Below the pieces are notes generated by a model. It did not search any database. It had not been told where the DNA came from and saw nothing but the letters and a program-made list of their open reading frames with translations. Positions 7,659 through 15,847 of a DNA stretch of 56,119 bases are shown here, one piece after another. The position numbers were made by a program, and so were the translations under genes. The stretch lies in the NCBI GenBank assembly GCA_003141855.1, contig PLNS01000004.1, positions 1 through 56,119 of the forward strand, given 5' to 3'. The first letter of the stretch is position 1. The number at the start of each line of letters is the position of its first letter. This DNA is from Candidatus Bathyarchaeota archaeon (GTDB taxonomy: Archaea > Thermoproteota > Bathyarchaeia > Bathyarchaeales > Bathycorpusculaceae).

Positions 7659-8336
7659 TTGCCGAGCCAACCCAGCATCAACAAAGGAACCCTAATCCTG
7701 CTCGCCCCCAACGCAAAAGATGCCTCTGTCTCCTCAAAAAATGTCTTTTTTGCCTTCCAATACAACCCAGACAAACTCCTCCATACGTTCAACCAAGCTG
7801 TGGCCTCCGCACTTGGCGCAAACACGTCCGCAGACCCACAAGGCAACCCAGCAGAGCTTTTCAACTTAACATTTGAACTCGACAGCGTGGATATTGATGC
7901 ACCCTCTCAAAATCAGAGTTCAGCGAGTCTTGGTCTCCACCCAGCTTTGGCTATGCTGGAGCTAATGATGCAGCCTCAGGTTGTAGGCAAGCAAACGTCA
8001 ATGCCTATTGTCGTGTTCTCTTGGGGAGCAAAACGGGCAGTGGCAGTTCGCTTCGTCAGCATGAGCATCGAAGAAAAGTCTTTTGACGTCACTTTAAACC
8101 CGACGAGGGCAAGCGTTACCTTATGTTTGAGAGTGCTTGATGCCACGGAGATCAACAACAATCCGGGCGCCCGCGACGTCTGTTTGAGTCATCAGAGTGT
8201 GCGAGCAACTCTGGTTGACGCGTATAAGCTGCAAACAGGGCAGGCTAATCCTCAGGCTGCCAGCGATAAATCAAGTGTTTCGGCTTCGGTAGCTGCTGCT
8301 TCGGGCGTTCAAAGTAAAACGAAAATAAGTGCCTGA
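7659..8336 (+). CDS. CIS tube adaptor protein (CIS_tube / Afp7-like)
   Basis: A 225-residue protein resembling the tube-initiator or adaptor proteins of extracellular contractile injection systems: an early strand GTLILLAPNAKD, the diagnostic FFAFQYNPDKLLHTFN stretch, a region LTFELDSVDIDAP, then LHPALAMLELMMQP and the VRFVSMSIEEKSFDVTLNPTRASVTLCLRVL block. Many relatives end in a LysM domain; here the C-terminus is instead a low-complexity Ser/Ala tail with no LysM. Start TTG at 7659 with AAGGTAG upstream. Probably co-transcribed with the tail tube gene. Function in the absence of a sheath is unknown. Confidence 0.82.
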   Translation: MPSQPSINKGTLILLAPNAKDASVSSKNVFFAFQYNPDKLLHTFNQAVASALGANTSADPQGNPAELFNLTFELDSVDIDAPSQNQSSASLGLHPALAMLELMMQPQVVGKQTSMPIVVFSWGAKRAVAVRFVSMSIEEKSFDVTLNPTRASVTLCLRVLDATEINNNPGARDVCLSHQSVRATLVDAYKLQTGQANPQAASDKSSVSASVAAASGVQSKTKISA

Positions 8337-8351
8337 GCGTCTTTGGATTGA

Positions 8352-8440
8352 GGATAGATTTTGTATCCATAGCAACCAACCAAACATGTTTCTACAAAGG
8401 TAACAGGATAGTCGTCGTGGTTGGTTGGATAGAAATACGA
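8352..8440 (+). repeat. Inverted and direct repeats near CIS genes
   Basis: TATCCATAGCAACCAACCA (8364-8382) and TGGTTGGTTGGATA (8418-8431) form an inverted repeat. GGATAGATTTTGTAT at 8352-8366 recurs at 9225-9239, there preceded by GGTTGGTT. The two copies flank the secreted-protein gene 8622-9086. Confidence 0.6.
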
Positions 8441-8441
8441 T

Positions 8442-8494
8442 GCAGAAACCTATAGGGGGTAGGTAGCTATTGGCTGTTTCAGTCGCCAAAAAGC
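8442..8494 (+). repeat. Dispersed repeat, copy 1
   Basis: Begins GCAGAAACCTATAGGGGGTA, then GGT, followed by a GCTATTGGC...GCCAAAAAGC imperfect hairpin. The first 23 bases are identical to copy 2 at 17653. The hairpin differs in sequence but keeps pairing. Confidence 0.7.
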
Positions 8495-8514
8495 ATGCTT
8501 GAAAATCGCTAAGA

Positions 8515-8552
8515 GGGGTAGGTTGGTATTGGTGTTTTCTGCGGCTATTAGC
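8515..8552 (+). repeat. Dispersed repeat, copy 1b (second half)
   Basis: GGGGTAGGT is followed by GGTATTGGTGTTTTCT and GGCTATTAGC, resembling the second half of copies 1 and 2 only. Confidence 0.5.
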
Positions 8553-8621
8553 ATGTTAGGTTGTGTGTAGCCAGCTGCGTGCGCCTTTTTTTTAGCTGTT
8601 GACTTTCCCGTTTTTTGGCGG

Positions 8622-9086
8622 TTAAGCGGTGCCAGATATGACTATGTTGAAGCTAAAGTCGGATAATGAACCTGTGTCCGCTGCTACTTTCAGGATGAGT
8701 GTTGCAGGCACAATTGAACCTGCCTCTAAAGTGGTTCCTTCTTGGCTCCAAGTTAAAGTTAGGGGTGAACTGGCAAATGAGGGATTCCAATTTATTGTTA
8801 TCATTTTTAGTGTTTCGGAGACGTTGCCTGTATTTTTGATGTAGATGGTTTTGGTTGCGGTGCTACCTTGGCCTAAGTTGCCCCAGTCAACGTTTGTGCA
8901 GGTGGTTGTGGCTTCTGGGTTGCTGTAGACGCCTATGTCGACGGTGCTGGTTATTTTGCCGCCGACGTTTACGCTGGCTGGAATGTTTTGCTGGGCAGTT
9001 AGTACACCTGCCATTACAGCTGAGAGCGCTATTGCGATGAAGACTAAGGCGATTAAGGAAATTAGGGCTGCTTTTTTAAGTTTCAT
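8622..9086 (-). CDS. Secreted beta-sandwich surface protein
   Basis: A 154-residue exported protein. The N-terminus is a charged MKLKK start and a long hydrophobic segment (residues 6-30) acting as signal peptide or anchor. The rest is Thr/Ser/Asn-rich and beta-strand-like, with IKNTGNVSETLKM and a TLEAGSIVPATLILKV stretch typical of Ig-like or camelysin/TasA-type surface proteins. The family is not certain. ATG start. The upstream DNA contains AT-rich TATA-like sequence near 9135-9160 (minus strand). Direct repeats (8352 and 9225) flank the gene, suggesting insertion. Confidence 0.65.
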   Translation of the reverse strand: MKLKKAALISLIALVFIAIALSAVMAGVLTAQQNIPASVNVGGKITSTVDIGVYSNPEATTTCTNVDWGNLGQGSTATKTIYIKNTGNVSETLKMITINWNPSFASSPLTLTWSQEGTTLEAGSIVPATLILKVAADTGSLSDFSFNIVISGTA

Positions 9087-9216
9087 TTGTTTCCAAGGCT
9101 ATGGCGTATCACGTCTTATTAAACGCTACATATTGTAGATACATTTTATAGATTAACAAAACAACCGCGCAACAAAAAAAAACATCAGGACCAGCCCATA
9201 AGCAAGAGTTTTTGAG

Positions 9217-9240
9217 GGTTGGTTGGATAGATTTTGTATT
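9217..9240 (+). repeat. Direct repeat partner of 8352
   Basis: GGTTGGTTGGATAGA is followed by TTTTGTATT; 15 bases (GGATAGATTTTGTAT) are identical to 8352-8366, and GGTTGGTTGGATAGA matches 8419-8433. Confidence 0.65.
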
Positions 9241-9372
9241 CGACATGGTGAACCACCGTGAACAACCACAGATACCACCTTTGGATGTTCAGTTTATTCA
9301 ATTTGTGGTTGCTGCTGAACTTAAAATTATGCACTAAACTTGGATGCCAAGAGTCAGCGGTATAGTCAACTC

Positions 9373-9464
9373 GAAGGGTCGCCAGATTGGTTTGCACAAA
9401 AAAGGGGATTTTTGAGGGTGATACCTCCAGCGCTTTAGGGGTTCAAATCCCATCCCCTGCACCA
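9373..9464 (+). pseudogene. Decayed tRNA-Leu copy
   Basis: A degraded tRNA-Leu-like sequence. GGTCGCCAGATTGG resembles a D arm, TTGAGGG looks like a Leu(GAG) anticodon loop, and GGGTTCAAATCCCAT-CCCCTGC-ACCA is a near-complete T arm and acceptor end. The 5' acceptor strand (CGAAGGG) pairs only 4 of 7 with CCCCTGC, the anticodon stem is broken and the T stem has a mismatch. Probably the far boundary left by integration at tRNA-Leu, or an eroded tRNA gene. Confidence 0.7.
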
Positions 9465-9536
9465 TACGTTGAAATTGCCCGCAGATTTGTCGCCCAAAAG
9501 CTTCAGCTTATTTTTCCATGTTCAAGTATCTTTAGA

Positions 9537-10277
9537 TTATTTGGCTATGAACCGAGCGGACAAAACAAGTACGCCGCCGACTAAGAAAACCAATGGCCCA
9601 ATTCCCGTCATCGTTATCAGGGCTATTATCCATCCGACTCCTATCACCAGTGCAAGTATTCCTGAAATCCAAGCAAACCTGCGCCTAAGTAGACCCAGAG
9701 CCCCGATTATTATCGAAATAGGCGAGCCAACAAGGGCGAGGAGACCAAATATCACTGTTACGGTAGAGGCTGAAACCGTATTGCTGACAACTGACAAGTT
9801 GACAGTGCCAAAATAGACTCCGATTAACGGGAAATTAGTGTTGGATAACCATGAAAGAAAAATACCTGACAGCATGACTAAGACGCCCGCTCCAACTACG
9901 GTACGGTGCTTTTTAGTTATGGGTTTTGGAGGATGCTTCATTTGCTCTTCAAGCGTTTTCTTTTCTATAAGACTTGCAATTACGGCGAAATTGAACAAGA
10001 GCAAGATGATTCCAAGAGGGGGCAATAGACCTAATAACAAAAAACCCACGAGCAACTGAAAGATGGAGTTCCCATAAAAGTACCCTTTCCTTTTCACCTT
10101 GAATGCGTTTAGGCTTATGTTAACGACTGTTAAAGCTAGAATGACTCCGCAGATTCCTGCAAGAAGATAATTCGACATTTCTTTCTCAGGTCCGATATCG
10201 GTTGATATCAGAACCACCGATAGCGCTACAAGGATTGCATCTCTTACTGTTTGAATAACTCTGCTTATCTTGCGCAT
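9537..10277 (-). CDS. Polytopic membrane protein, unknown
   Basis: A 246-residue protein with about six hydrophobic segments. Two near the N-terminus (roughly 12-27 and 36-58), two after a basic VKRKG loop (about 70-100), a basic loop with EEQMKHPPKPITKKHR, then four short ones to the C-terminus. The last segments are Gly/Val-rich. No family recognised and no catalytic motif seen. It lies between two decayed tRNA 3' remnants (9373-9464 and 10488-10563), so it may be part of a transferred segment. ATG start. Confidence 0.6.
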   Translation of the reverse strand: MRKISRVIQTVRDAILVALSVVLISTDIGPEKEMSNYLLAGICGVILALTVVNISLNAFKVKRKGYFYGNSIFQLLVGFLLLGLLPPLGIILLLFNFAVIASLIEKKTLEEQMKHPPKPITKKHRTVVGAGVLVMLSGIFLSWLSNTNFPLIGVYFGTVNLSVVSNTVSASTVTVIFGLLALVGSPISIIIGALGLLRRRFAWISGILALVIGVGWIIALITMTGIGPLVFLVGGVLVLSARFIAK

Positions 10278-10728
10278 AGTGTCTGATGCAATAAAAGTTC
10301 ATTTAAAACTTTCCCATATCAAAGTGAAGATAAACACAAAAAAATGGTGAAGATGTATCAGCCAACGTACTGTTTAATGAGACCACATTACAACCAGAGC
10401 CATCCAACGTTTGTGTTTACGTCGCATAACGCAACAGAGTGTCGAGTGATGCTCTAAGACTGCAAAATGAACCGTCTCATCATATTTGGAGGCCAGTCGA
10501 GTAGCGTAAAAAAGGATTTGCGGGTGGTTTTCTCCACTGGCTTTGGCGGTTCGCCCTGCACCATTACAAACAACATAAGATAATCCAAAAACGTGTTTTT
10601 TTAAGTAGAAAACCTTATCTTTAAACAAAACAAGTTTTATTGTAGGACTTTTTACCATAAAGAGGACGATTTGTCTTTAGACAAACCAAATAGGAAATGA
10701 AAAAGTCTCGCTGAGTAGGATGTAAATA
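10278..10728. other. Intergenic with second tRNA remnant
   Basis: About 450 bases upstream of the aIF2-alpha gene. Apart from the tRNA-like remnant at 10488-10563 I see no gene. A TTTAAACAAAACAAG stretch at about 10620-10635 is AT-rich but not a clear promoter; the final 100 bases must contain the aif2A promoter. Confidence 0.45.
10488..10563 (+). pseudogene. Second decayed tRNA remnant
   Basis: GGAGGCCAGTCGAGTAGCG, AAAAAAGGATTT and GGCTTTGGCGGTTC followed by CCCTGCACCA parallel the decayed copy at 9373-9464 in the same order, but about ten bases of the T loop and stem are missing. It is best read as a further-eroded relative of that copy. Confidence 0.55.
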
Positions 10729-11517
10729 ATGTCTGAACATAAACCTGAATGGCCTGAATCGGGCGACCTAGTAATCGCCTCGATAGAAAGCGTGATGGAT
10801 TACGGAGCATACGCTAACCTAGACGAGTACAGCCGAAGAGGATTTCTACACATCTCCGAAATCTCCAGCGCCCGCATAAGAAACATCCGCGACTTTGTGC
10901 GCGAAAACCAAAAAATGGTCCTCAAAGTCCTCCGAGTGGACGTTGAAAAAGGACACATCGACCTATCATTAAGACGCGTAACCAAACGTGAACGAATCGA
11001 AAAAATCAAATCCTGGAAAAAAGACCGCAAAGGCGATGCCCTCCTTCATGCAGTCGCAGAGAAAACTGGCTTACCCATACATGAAGTATACCAGAAAGCA
11101 GGAGTTATCCTCGAAGAAAAATACGGCTTATACGATGGCTTCGAAAAAGTAGTAAAAGAAGGCATAGAAGTCCTAACTAAACTCGAAATTCCCGAAGACC
11201 TCGCCAAAGTCATCGCCCAAGTTGCAGAAGAACGCATAAAAATTAAGACCGTGAAAGTCAAGGGCGTCATTGAGGTTCGCTGCATGAAGCCAAACGGTGT
11301 CCGATGTATCCAAGAAGCATTCAGCGGCGCCAAGAAAGCACAAGAAGCAAAAGACGCCAAAATTGAATTCTCTGTCATCGCTGCCCCAAAATACAGTGTT
11401 GAAGTTTCAGCTGATAATTGGAAACGTGCCGAAGAAGTGCTCGATAAGGTAAGCGAAAACGTAGTTACCAATATCACTAAATCAGGCGGGCACGGGACTT
11501 TTAAGAGAGAGAAATAG
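10729..11517 (+). CDS. Translation initiation factor aIF2 subunit alpha
   Basis: Alpha subunit of the heterotrimer that brings initiator tRNA to the small ribosomal subunit. The 262-residue protein has the S1/OB domain at residues about 10-85 (GDLVIASIESVMDYGAYANLDEY, GFLHISEIS, VEKGHIDLSLRRV), the helical middle domain (KGDALLHAVAEKTGLPIHEVYQ) and the C-terminal alpha-beta domain (IEVRCMKPNGVRCIQEAF, YSVEVSADNWKRAEEVL). Length is normal. ATG start. In many archaea it sits between rpl44e/rps27e and nop10; here it is preceded by tRNA remnants and followed by an unknown small gene, so the usual cluster is broken. Confidence 0.96.
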   Translation: MSEHKPEWPESGDLVIASIESVMDYGAYANLDEYSRRGFLHISEISSARIRNIRDFVRENQKMVLKVLRVDVEKGHIDLSLRRVTKRERIEKIKSWKKDRKGDALLHAVAEKTGLPIHEVYQKAGVILEEKYGLYDGFEKVVKEGIEVLTKLEIPEDLAKVIAQVAEERIKIKTVKVKGVIEVRCMKPNGVRCIQEAFSGAKKAQEAKDAKIEFSVIAAPKYSVEVSADNWKRAEEVLDKVSENVVTNITKSGGHGTFKREK

Positions 11518-11528
11518 TAGGTGAAAAC

Positions 11529-11903
11529 TTGAGAGAATCAACTGAGAAATTAGAATGGGGTCAAGTGGAGAAGATTGGTAAAGGGACGAAGGCAAACTAT
11601 GATTCAAAAAAGAAGGCTCTTACTTTTTGCTTTAACCGAGGTCCCGATACATCGAGCGAGCTTTTGAGAACCTCGCGTGAACTCTTAATGAAGGAGCTAA
11701 GCGAATTGGGCTATGCCAGTCGCATGAAGTACAACGGAGAAGTCGTTGTTGATTGCGTTCAAGAGAATGATGTGGTTCTGGTCAAGAAAAACCACAAACT
11801 CATGATTCGCCTAAACAAGAAGCAAGCTGAAGAAAAAGTCAAATCTCCCTCAGAATCAGTCGACTCTATGAGTGAGAGTCAAAGCAGAATAAAATTTTCG
11901 TAA
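11529..11903 (+). CDS. Small protein downstream of aIF2-alpha, unknown
   Basis: A 124-residue, Lys/Glu/Ser-rich cytosolic protein starting with TTG 11 bases after the aIF2-alpha stop, so probably co-transcribed. It contains an alpha/beta core (KLEWGQVEKIGKGTKANYD, ELLMKELSELGYASRMKY, EVVVDCVQENDVVLVKK) and a charged Ser-rich tail. I do not recognise the family. The position normally taken by nop10 suggests a link to translation, but that is inference only. Confidence 0.6.
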   Translation: MRESTEKLEWGQVEKIGKGTKANYDSKKKALTFCFNRGPDTSSELLRTSRELLMKELSELGYASRMKYNGEVVVDCVQENDVVLVKKNHKLMIRLNKKQAEEKVKSPSESVDSMSESQSRIKFS

Positions 11904-11936
11904 ATTCCCCCTAAAATATCTGACTTTAGACTGTAG

Positions 11937-11978
11937 ATGGCAATTTCAGCTATTGCCATTGCCCCTTATTTAAAGGGG
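11937..11978. terminator. Two adjacent hairpins (terminator or repeat)
   Basis: ATGGCAAT / ATTGCCAT (11937-11944 and 11952-11959) is a perfect 8-base stem with a 7-base loop. Directly after it CCCCTT / AAGGGG (11962-11967 and 11973-11978) forms a second stem, then a GTTTTT run. It fits transcription termination for the aIF2-alpha operon. The second stem is also a copy of the dispersed CTTTAAATAAGGGG motif. Confidence 0.5.
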
Positions 11979-12025
11979 GTTTTTGGGAAAACAACTAAAT
12001 ACTTGACTATGGCAATGTTAGAGTC

Positions 12026-12718
12026 ATGGCTATTAAAAGTAAAGGTTCATCTAAGAAAGTGTACATTGCCATCTTTCTTCTAGTTATACTAATTGTGGCA
12101 ACTGCCGCAATAATTTATGTAACCCAACCTGGCACCGTTAAGGCAACTGTAGGCGTATATGTTGGTGACAGCTTTACTTATAGCATTATGGGCACATCAA
12201 CTTTGACGGCTCCAGAGGCAGTAGAAACCCCTGGTTTCTCGCAATATAATCAAACAGATTACTATAAGCTTACAATAACAGGTGTGAATGGCACTTCAGT
12301 TTCGCTTGATACACTGTGGCGATTCATAAACGGAACAGAAGTAACTGGCAAGCAAACAATTGATTTGTCAAATGGACAGGAAACCGTCTCGAACGGATTC
12401 TGGGCTATTTACTCATCTAACCTAAACGTAGGTGATTTGCTTCGCCCCATTGGTTTTGACAAGCAAATAGTAAACGCAACCGCCTCCCAAACATATGCTA
12501 ACAGCACCCGGCCAAGAAACTTTTGGTTTATCGAAAGCCAGTTCGAGGATACGAGAGATCCAACTCACAGTACATTAATGGATGTCTTAAACCAAATCTA
12601 CTTTGATAAACAAACCGGCATGCTTGACACATTAAACAGCATTTCATACTACAACAACCCCCTGAAAACCGAAGCCATCACTTGGAAGCTCATCAGCTGC
12701 ACAGTTTGGGATGTCTAA
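12026..12718 (+). CDS. Membrane-anchored extracellular protein, unknown
   Basis: A 230-residue protein with a basic start (KSKGSSKKVY) and one N-terminal hydrophobic segment (about 13-33), after which the chain is extracellular: many N-x-S/T sequons (for example NQTD, NGTS, NGTE, NATA, NSTR) and beta-strand character (VGVYVGDSFTYSIMG). The domain is unrecognised; similar exported Asn/Thr-rich proteins are common in archaea. It is a single gene, tail-to-tail with aconitase. Confidence 0.65.
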   Translation: MAIKSKGSSKKVYIAIFLLVILIVATAAIIYVTQPGTVKATVGVYVGDSFTYSIMGTSTLTAPEAVETPGFSQYNQTDYYKLTITGVNGTSVSLDTLWRFINGTEVTGKQTIDLSNGQETVSNGFWAIYSSNLNVGDLLRPIGFDKQIVNATASQTYANSTRPRNFWFIESQFEDTRDPTHSTLMDVLNQIYFDKQTGMLDTLNSISYYNNPLKTEAITWKLISCTVWDV

Positions 12719-12759
12719 GTCCTCTCCCATTTCTCGGCGAATCGCAAGGAAGATAATAA

Positions 12760-14727
12760 TTATTTTTGTTTTGCCTTTATGGCAGCCAGTTTTCCGCCTG
12801 CTTTAACCATGCTTTTCTCCAAGTCACTGAGGCATAAAGTAACCTCTATGGTTGTGCCCTTGGTTAGGTTCTTTACGCAAAGTTGTTCTTTTAGCTCTGT
12901 AAATTCCATATCCAGTACGTCAGCTTGCGCAATGCCCAAGTAATCGTGCTTATCAGTGAAGGCTAAAGGTAGTATTCCGAAATTGACCAAGTTAGCCATG
13001 TGTATTCTGGCGAAGGACTTGGTGATGACAGCTTTCACGCCCAGATATTTTGGTGCCAATGCTGCATGTTCACGCGAGGAGCCTTGACCATAGTTTTCGC
13101 CGCCCACAATGAATCCGCCGCCTCTTTCAAGTGCACGATTGGCGAAGGTTTTGTCAATGTGGATGAAGGTGTATTTGCTTATTTCTGGGATGTTGCTTCT
13201 CAGGGACATGATTTCGGAGCCGCCTGGAAGGATGTCGTCGGTTGAGATGTTGTCGCCGACTTTGAGCAAGACTTCGCCTGTTAATTTGTTGGGTAACGGT
13301 TGGAATGTGGGTAGGGGTTTAATGTTGGGGCCCATCACTACTTTGCCTGTTGCTTTGAGGCTTGGATAGATGAACATGGCGTCGCTTAACACAAACCTTT
13401 CAGGCATTGCTATCTCAGGGTATTTGCCGAGTTTTCTCGGGTCAGTTATTTTTCCAGTGATTGCTGCTGCAACCGCCGTTTCAGGACTAACCAAATAGAC
13501 TTTTGCGTCTTGGGTTCCGGAGCGTCCCTTGAAGTTGCGGTTGAACGTTCGAAGCGACACGCCCTCGCTTGTGGGGGCTTGCCCGATTCCAATGCATGGA
13601 CCGCAAGCGTTTTCCAAGATTCTGGCGCCCGACTCGATTAAAGGTTCAAGCTCACCCGTAGCTGCTAGATTTTGCATGGCTTGCCTTGAGCCCGCTGAGA
13701 CGGTTAGGCTTGTGTTTTCGCTGATTTTTTTGCCCTTCAGCAGTGCGGAGACGATTTTTAGGTCTCGCAGCGATGAGTTGGTGCAGCTTCCGATGCAGAC
13801 TTGGTCGACTGGGGTTCCTTCTAGTTCGCTTACGGCTTTTACGTTGTCGGGACTGTGGGGCAGGGCAATTAACGGTTCAACCTTTGCGAGGTCGATGTCA
13901 AGCGTCTCAGCGTATTTTGCTCCGTCGTCCGCTTTAAGCTCCGTCCATTGGTTTTCTCGTCCTTGCCCACGCAAGAAAGCCCTCGTGGTTTCGTCTGAGG
14001 GAAAGATGGATGTGGTGGCTCCCGTTTCCGTGCCCATGTTCGTTATCGTGCCGCGTTCTGGGACGCTTAGCGTTTTGGCTCCTGGACCATAATACTCGAG
14101 GATTTTGTTTACTCCGCCTTTGACGGTTAGTTGTTTTAGGATTTGGAGTATGAGGTCTTTGGCTGAAACAAACGGCGAGAGCTTGCCGGTCAGTTTTATT
14201 CCTGTGATGCTGGGCATTTCAAGGTAGAAGGGTTCTCCAGCCATGGCTGCGGCAACATCTAAGCCTCCAGCGCCAATGGCAATCATGCCCATGCCGCCTG
14301 CGGTTGGGGTGTGGCTGTCGCTGCCCAGAAGCGTAGCGTTTGGCTTGGCGAAGCGTTCAAGGTAGAGTTGGTGGCAGATGCCGTTGCCCGGACGCGAAAA
14401 GACGATGCCGTATTTGGCTGCGACTCCTTGCAAGTAGCGGTGGTCATCGGCGTTGCGGAAATCGTTCTGCAGCATGTTGTGGTCAACAAAGCTCAGGCTC
14501 AGTTCTGTTTTGACTTTGGGTATGCCCATGGCTTCAAACTCAAGGTAAGCCAACGTGCCTGTGGAGTCCTGAGTTAATGTGTGGTCTATTTTTAGGGCAA
14601 TCTCTTCACCTGGCTCCATTTTTCCTTGAGATAGGTGTTTGGCGATGACTTTTTCCGCAATAGTCTTTTTCACTTGTTTATCCCTCTTGATGTTGTAATG
14701 CTCGAAGTAACTGTTATTATACGCCAA
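12760..14727 (-). CDS. acnA: Aconitate hydratase
   Basis: Cytosolic [4Fe-4S] enzyme interconverting citrate and isocitrate. The 655-residue protein matches the shorter, mitochondrial/archaeal-type aconitases. The swivel domain follows the three core domains. Cluster cysteines are in CIGSCTNSS and ACGPCIG; conserved stretches include DHTLTQDSTG, LGSDSHTPTAGGMG, GGENYGQGSSREHAA. Start TTG GCG TAT. No citrate synthase or isocitrate dehydrogenase is nearby. A homoaconitase or isopropylmalate isomerase role is less likely because both large and small domains are fused in one chain. Confidence 0.94.
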   Translation of the reverse strand: MAYNNSYFEHYNIKRDKQVKKTIAEKVIAKHLSQGKMEPGEEIALKIDHTLTQDSTGTLAYLEFEAMGIPKVKTELSLSFVDHNMLQNDFRNADDHRYLQGVAAKYGIVFSRPGNGICHQLYLERFAKPNATLLGSDSHTPTAGGMGMIAIGAGGLDVAAAMAGEPFYLEMPSITGIKLTGKLSPFVSAKDLILQILKQLTVKGGVNKILEYYGPGAKTLSVPERGTITNMGTETGATTSIFPSDETTRAFLRGQGRENQWTELKADDGAKYAETLDIDLAKVEPLIALPHSPDNVKAVSELEGTPVDQVCIGSCTNSSLRDLKIVSALLKGKKISENTSLTVSAGSRQAMQNLAATGELEPLIESGARILENACGPCIGIGQAPTSEGVSLRTFNRNFKGRSGTQDAKVYLVSPETAVAAAITGKITDPRKLGKYPEIAMPERFVLSDAMFIYPSLKATGKVVMGPNIKPLPTFQPLPNKLTGEVLLKVGDNISTDDILPGGSEIMSLRSNIPEISKYTFIHIDKTFANRALERGGGFIVGGENYGQGSSREHAALAPKYLGVKAVITKSFARIHMANLVNFGILPLAFTDKHDYLGIAQADVLDMEFTELKEQLCVKNLTKGTTIEVTLCLSDLEKSMVKAGGKLAAIKAKQK

Positions 14728-14839
14728 ATTGGAAGACCAGAAATTTTAAGGTTCGCATGCGACTTGAAGCTTTAAACCCTTTTTTAACGGAAAAAATGAA
14801 ATAGTTAAGCACTAACACCTATAGCAAGAGGCATGGCTA

Positions 14840-15607
14840 TTGTCGTTTAAGGAAAAAATGGAAGAAACCGCAAAACAGAAGGGTTCACGGATTGTTTTAG
14901 CGTTAGATTTCCCCTTTGAGGCTCCGTTGAACAAAACGAAGATTCTTGCTAAAGCCCAAAGCGTACTTGAAGCCGTGCACCCATATATTTGTGCTGTAAA
15001 AATAAACCATCACCTTGTTCTTCCATTTGGCACCTTTGACGGCGTACAAAAACTGGTTGAGAAAATTCATGCGAAAGGTCTGCTTGCAATCATGGATGCT
15101 AAAGTCAACGATATAGGTAGCACCAACCAAATAATTGCCGAGTATTATTTTGTGGCGGGCTTTGACGCCATAATCGCCAATCCGTTCGTAGGTTGGGAAG
15201 AGGGTTTGAAACCGCTCTTTGAAGTTTCAAAGCGGCTTAATCGAGGCGTAATTCTTCTAACCTACATGAGCCACAAGGGCGCAAGCGAAGGCTACGGCCA
15301 AACCATAATCGACCCTGAAACTGGCGAAAAAACGCTTCAGTATGTTTCTTTTGCCAAAAAAGCGTTGAAGTGGGGTGCGGATGGAGTAGTGGTTGGAGCA
15401 ACGGTGCCAGAAAAAATAGCTGAGGTTAAGCGGATTCTTGGAGATAAGGTTGCTATTTATTCGCCTGGTGTGGGTGCTCAGGGTGGGGTTGCGGAAACAG
15501 CGCTGAAGGCAGGCGCCAACTACTTAATCGTTGGAAGAGAAATAACTATGGCAGATGATGCCGCGCAAGCCGCGCGAAAGCTTTGTGCATCAATAAAAGG
15601 TGTTTAG
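14840..15607 (+). CDS. pyrF: Orotidine 5'-phosphate decarboxylase
   Basis: Last step of UMP synthesis: decarboxylation of OMP. The 255-residue TIM barrel shows the active-site motif DAKVNDIG at about residues 90-97, the early LALD strand with substrate-binding Asp, AVKINHHLVLPFG (Lys), the ILLTYMSHKGA loop, and the C-terminal YLIVGREI phosphate-binding Arg. Start TTG TCG TTT AAG; no better start lies downstream before the barrel. It is divergent from aconitase, with an AT-rich intergenic sequence (AGCTTTAAACCC) usable as TATA region. Not in a pyr operon here. Confidence 0.95.
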   Translation: MSFKEKMEETAKQKGSRIVLALDFPFEAPLNKTKILAKAQSVLEAVHPYICAVKINHHLVLPFGTFDGVQKLVEKIHAKGLLAIMDAKVNDIGSTNQIIAEYYFVAGFDAIIANPFVGWEEGLKPLFEVSKRLNRGVILLTYMSHKGASEGYGQTIIDPETGEKTLQYVSFAKKALKWGADGVVVGATVPEKIAEVKRILGDKVAIYSPGVGAQGGVAETALKAGANYLIVGREITMADDAAQAARKLCASIKGV

Positions 15608-15614
15608 AGCGGTT

Positions 15615-15767
15615 TTATCTGCGTTTGTTTTCCCAGAGCTCTTTTTTGAGCAAATCACGAACCGAAGACCTAATCACGCTGCTTCTGCTCGGATACATGT
15701 TCGCTCGGACTAATTCATCTAACCCTTCCAGGTAAGCTTCTGGTAACAGGACTGTTACGAGTTTCAC
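15615..15767 (-). CDS. 50-residue ribbon-helix-helix regulator
   Basis: A GTG-started small protein: MKLVTVLLPEAYLEGLDELVR is the DNA-contacting strand and first helix, and YPSRSSVIRSSVRDLLKKELW is the helix-turn-helix of archaeal CopG-family RHH proteins. A GGGAGGAT ribosome site lies upstream. Its stop codon is eight bases from the convergent pyrF stop. Upstream AT-rich palindromic DNA (TATATCATGCATATAACATG, 15790-15810) could be both promoter and self-operator. Confidence 0.75.
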   Translation of the reverse strand: MKLVTVLLPEAYLEGLDELVRANMYPSRSSVIRSSVRDLLKKELWENKRR

Positions 15768-15847
15768 TTTGTTTTATCCTCCCTCAAACTATATCATGCA
15801 TATAACATGTGGCAGATATAAGAGTTAGTATAGCAAACCGTAACTAA

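Noticed and set aside
9373-9464. A functional intron-bearing tRNA-Leu(GAG)
   Set aside because: Acceptor pairs only 4 of 7, and T stem and anticodon stem have mismatches that an intron does not explain.
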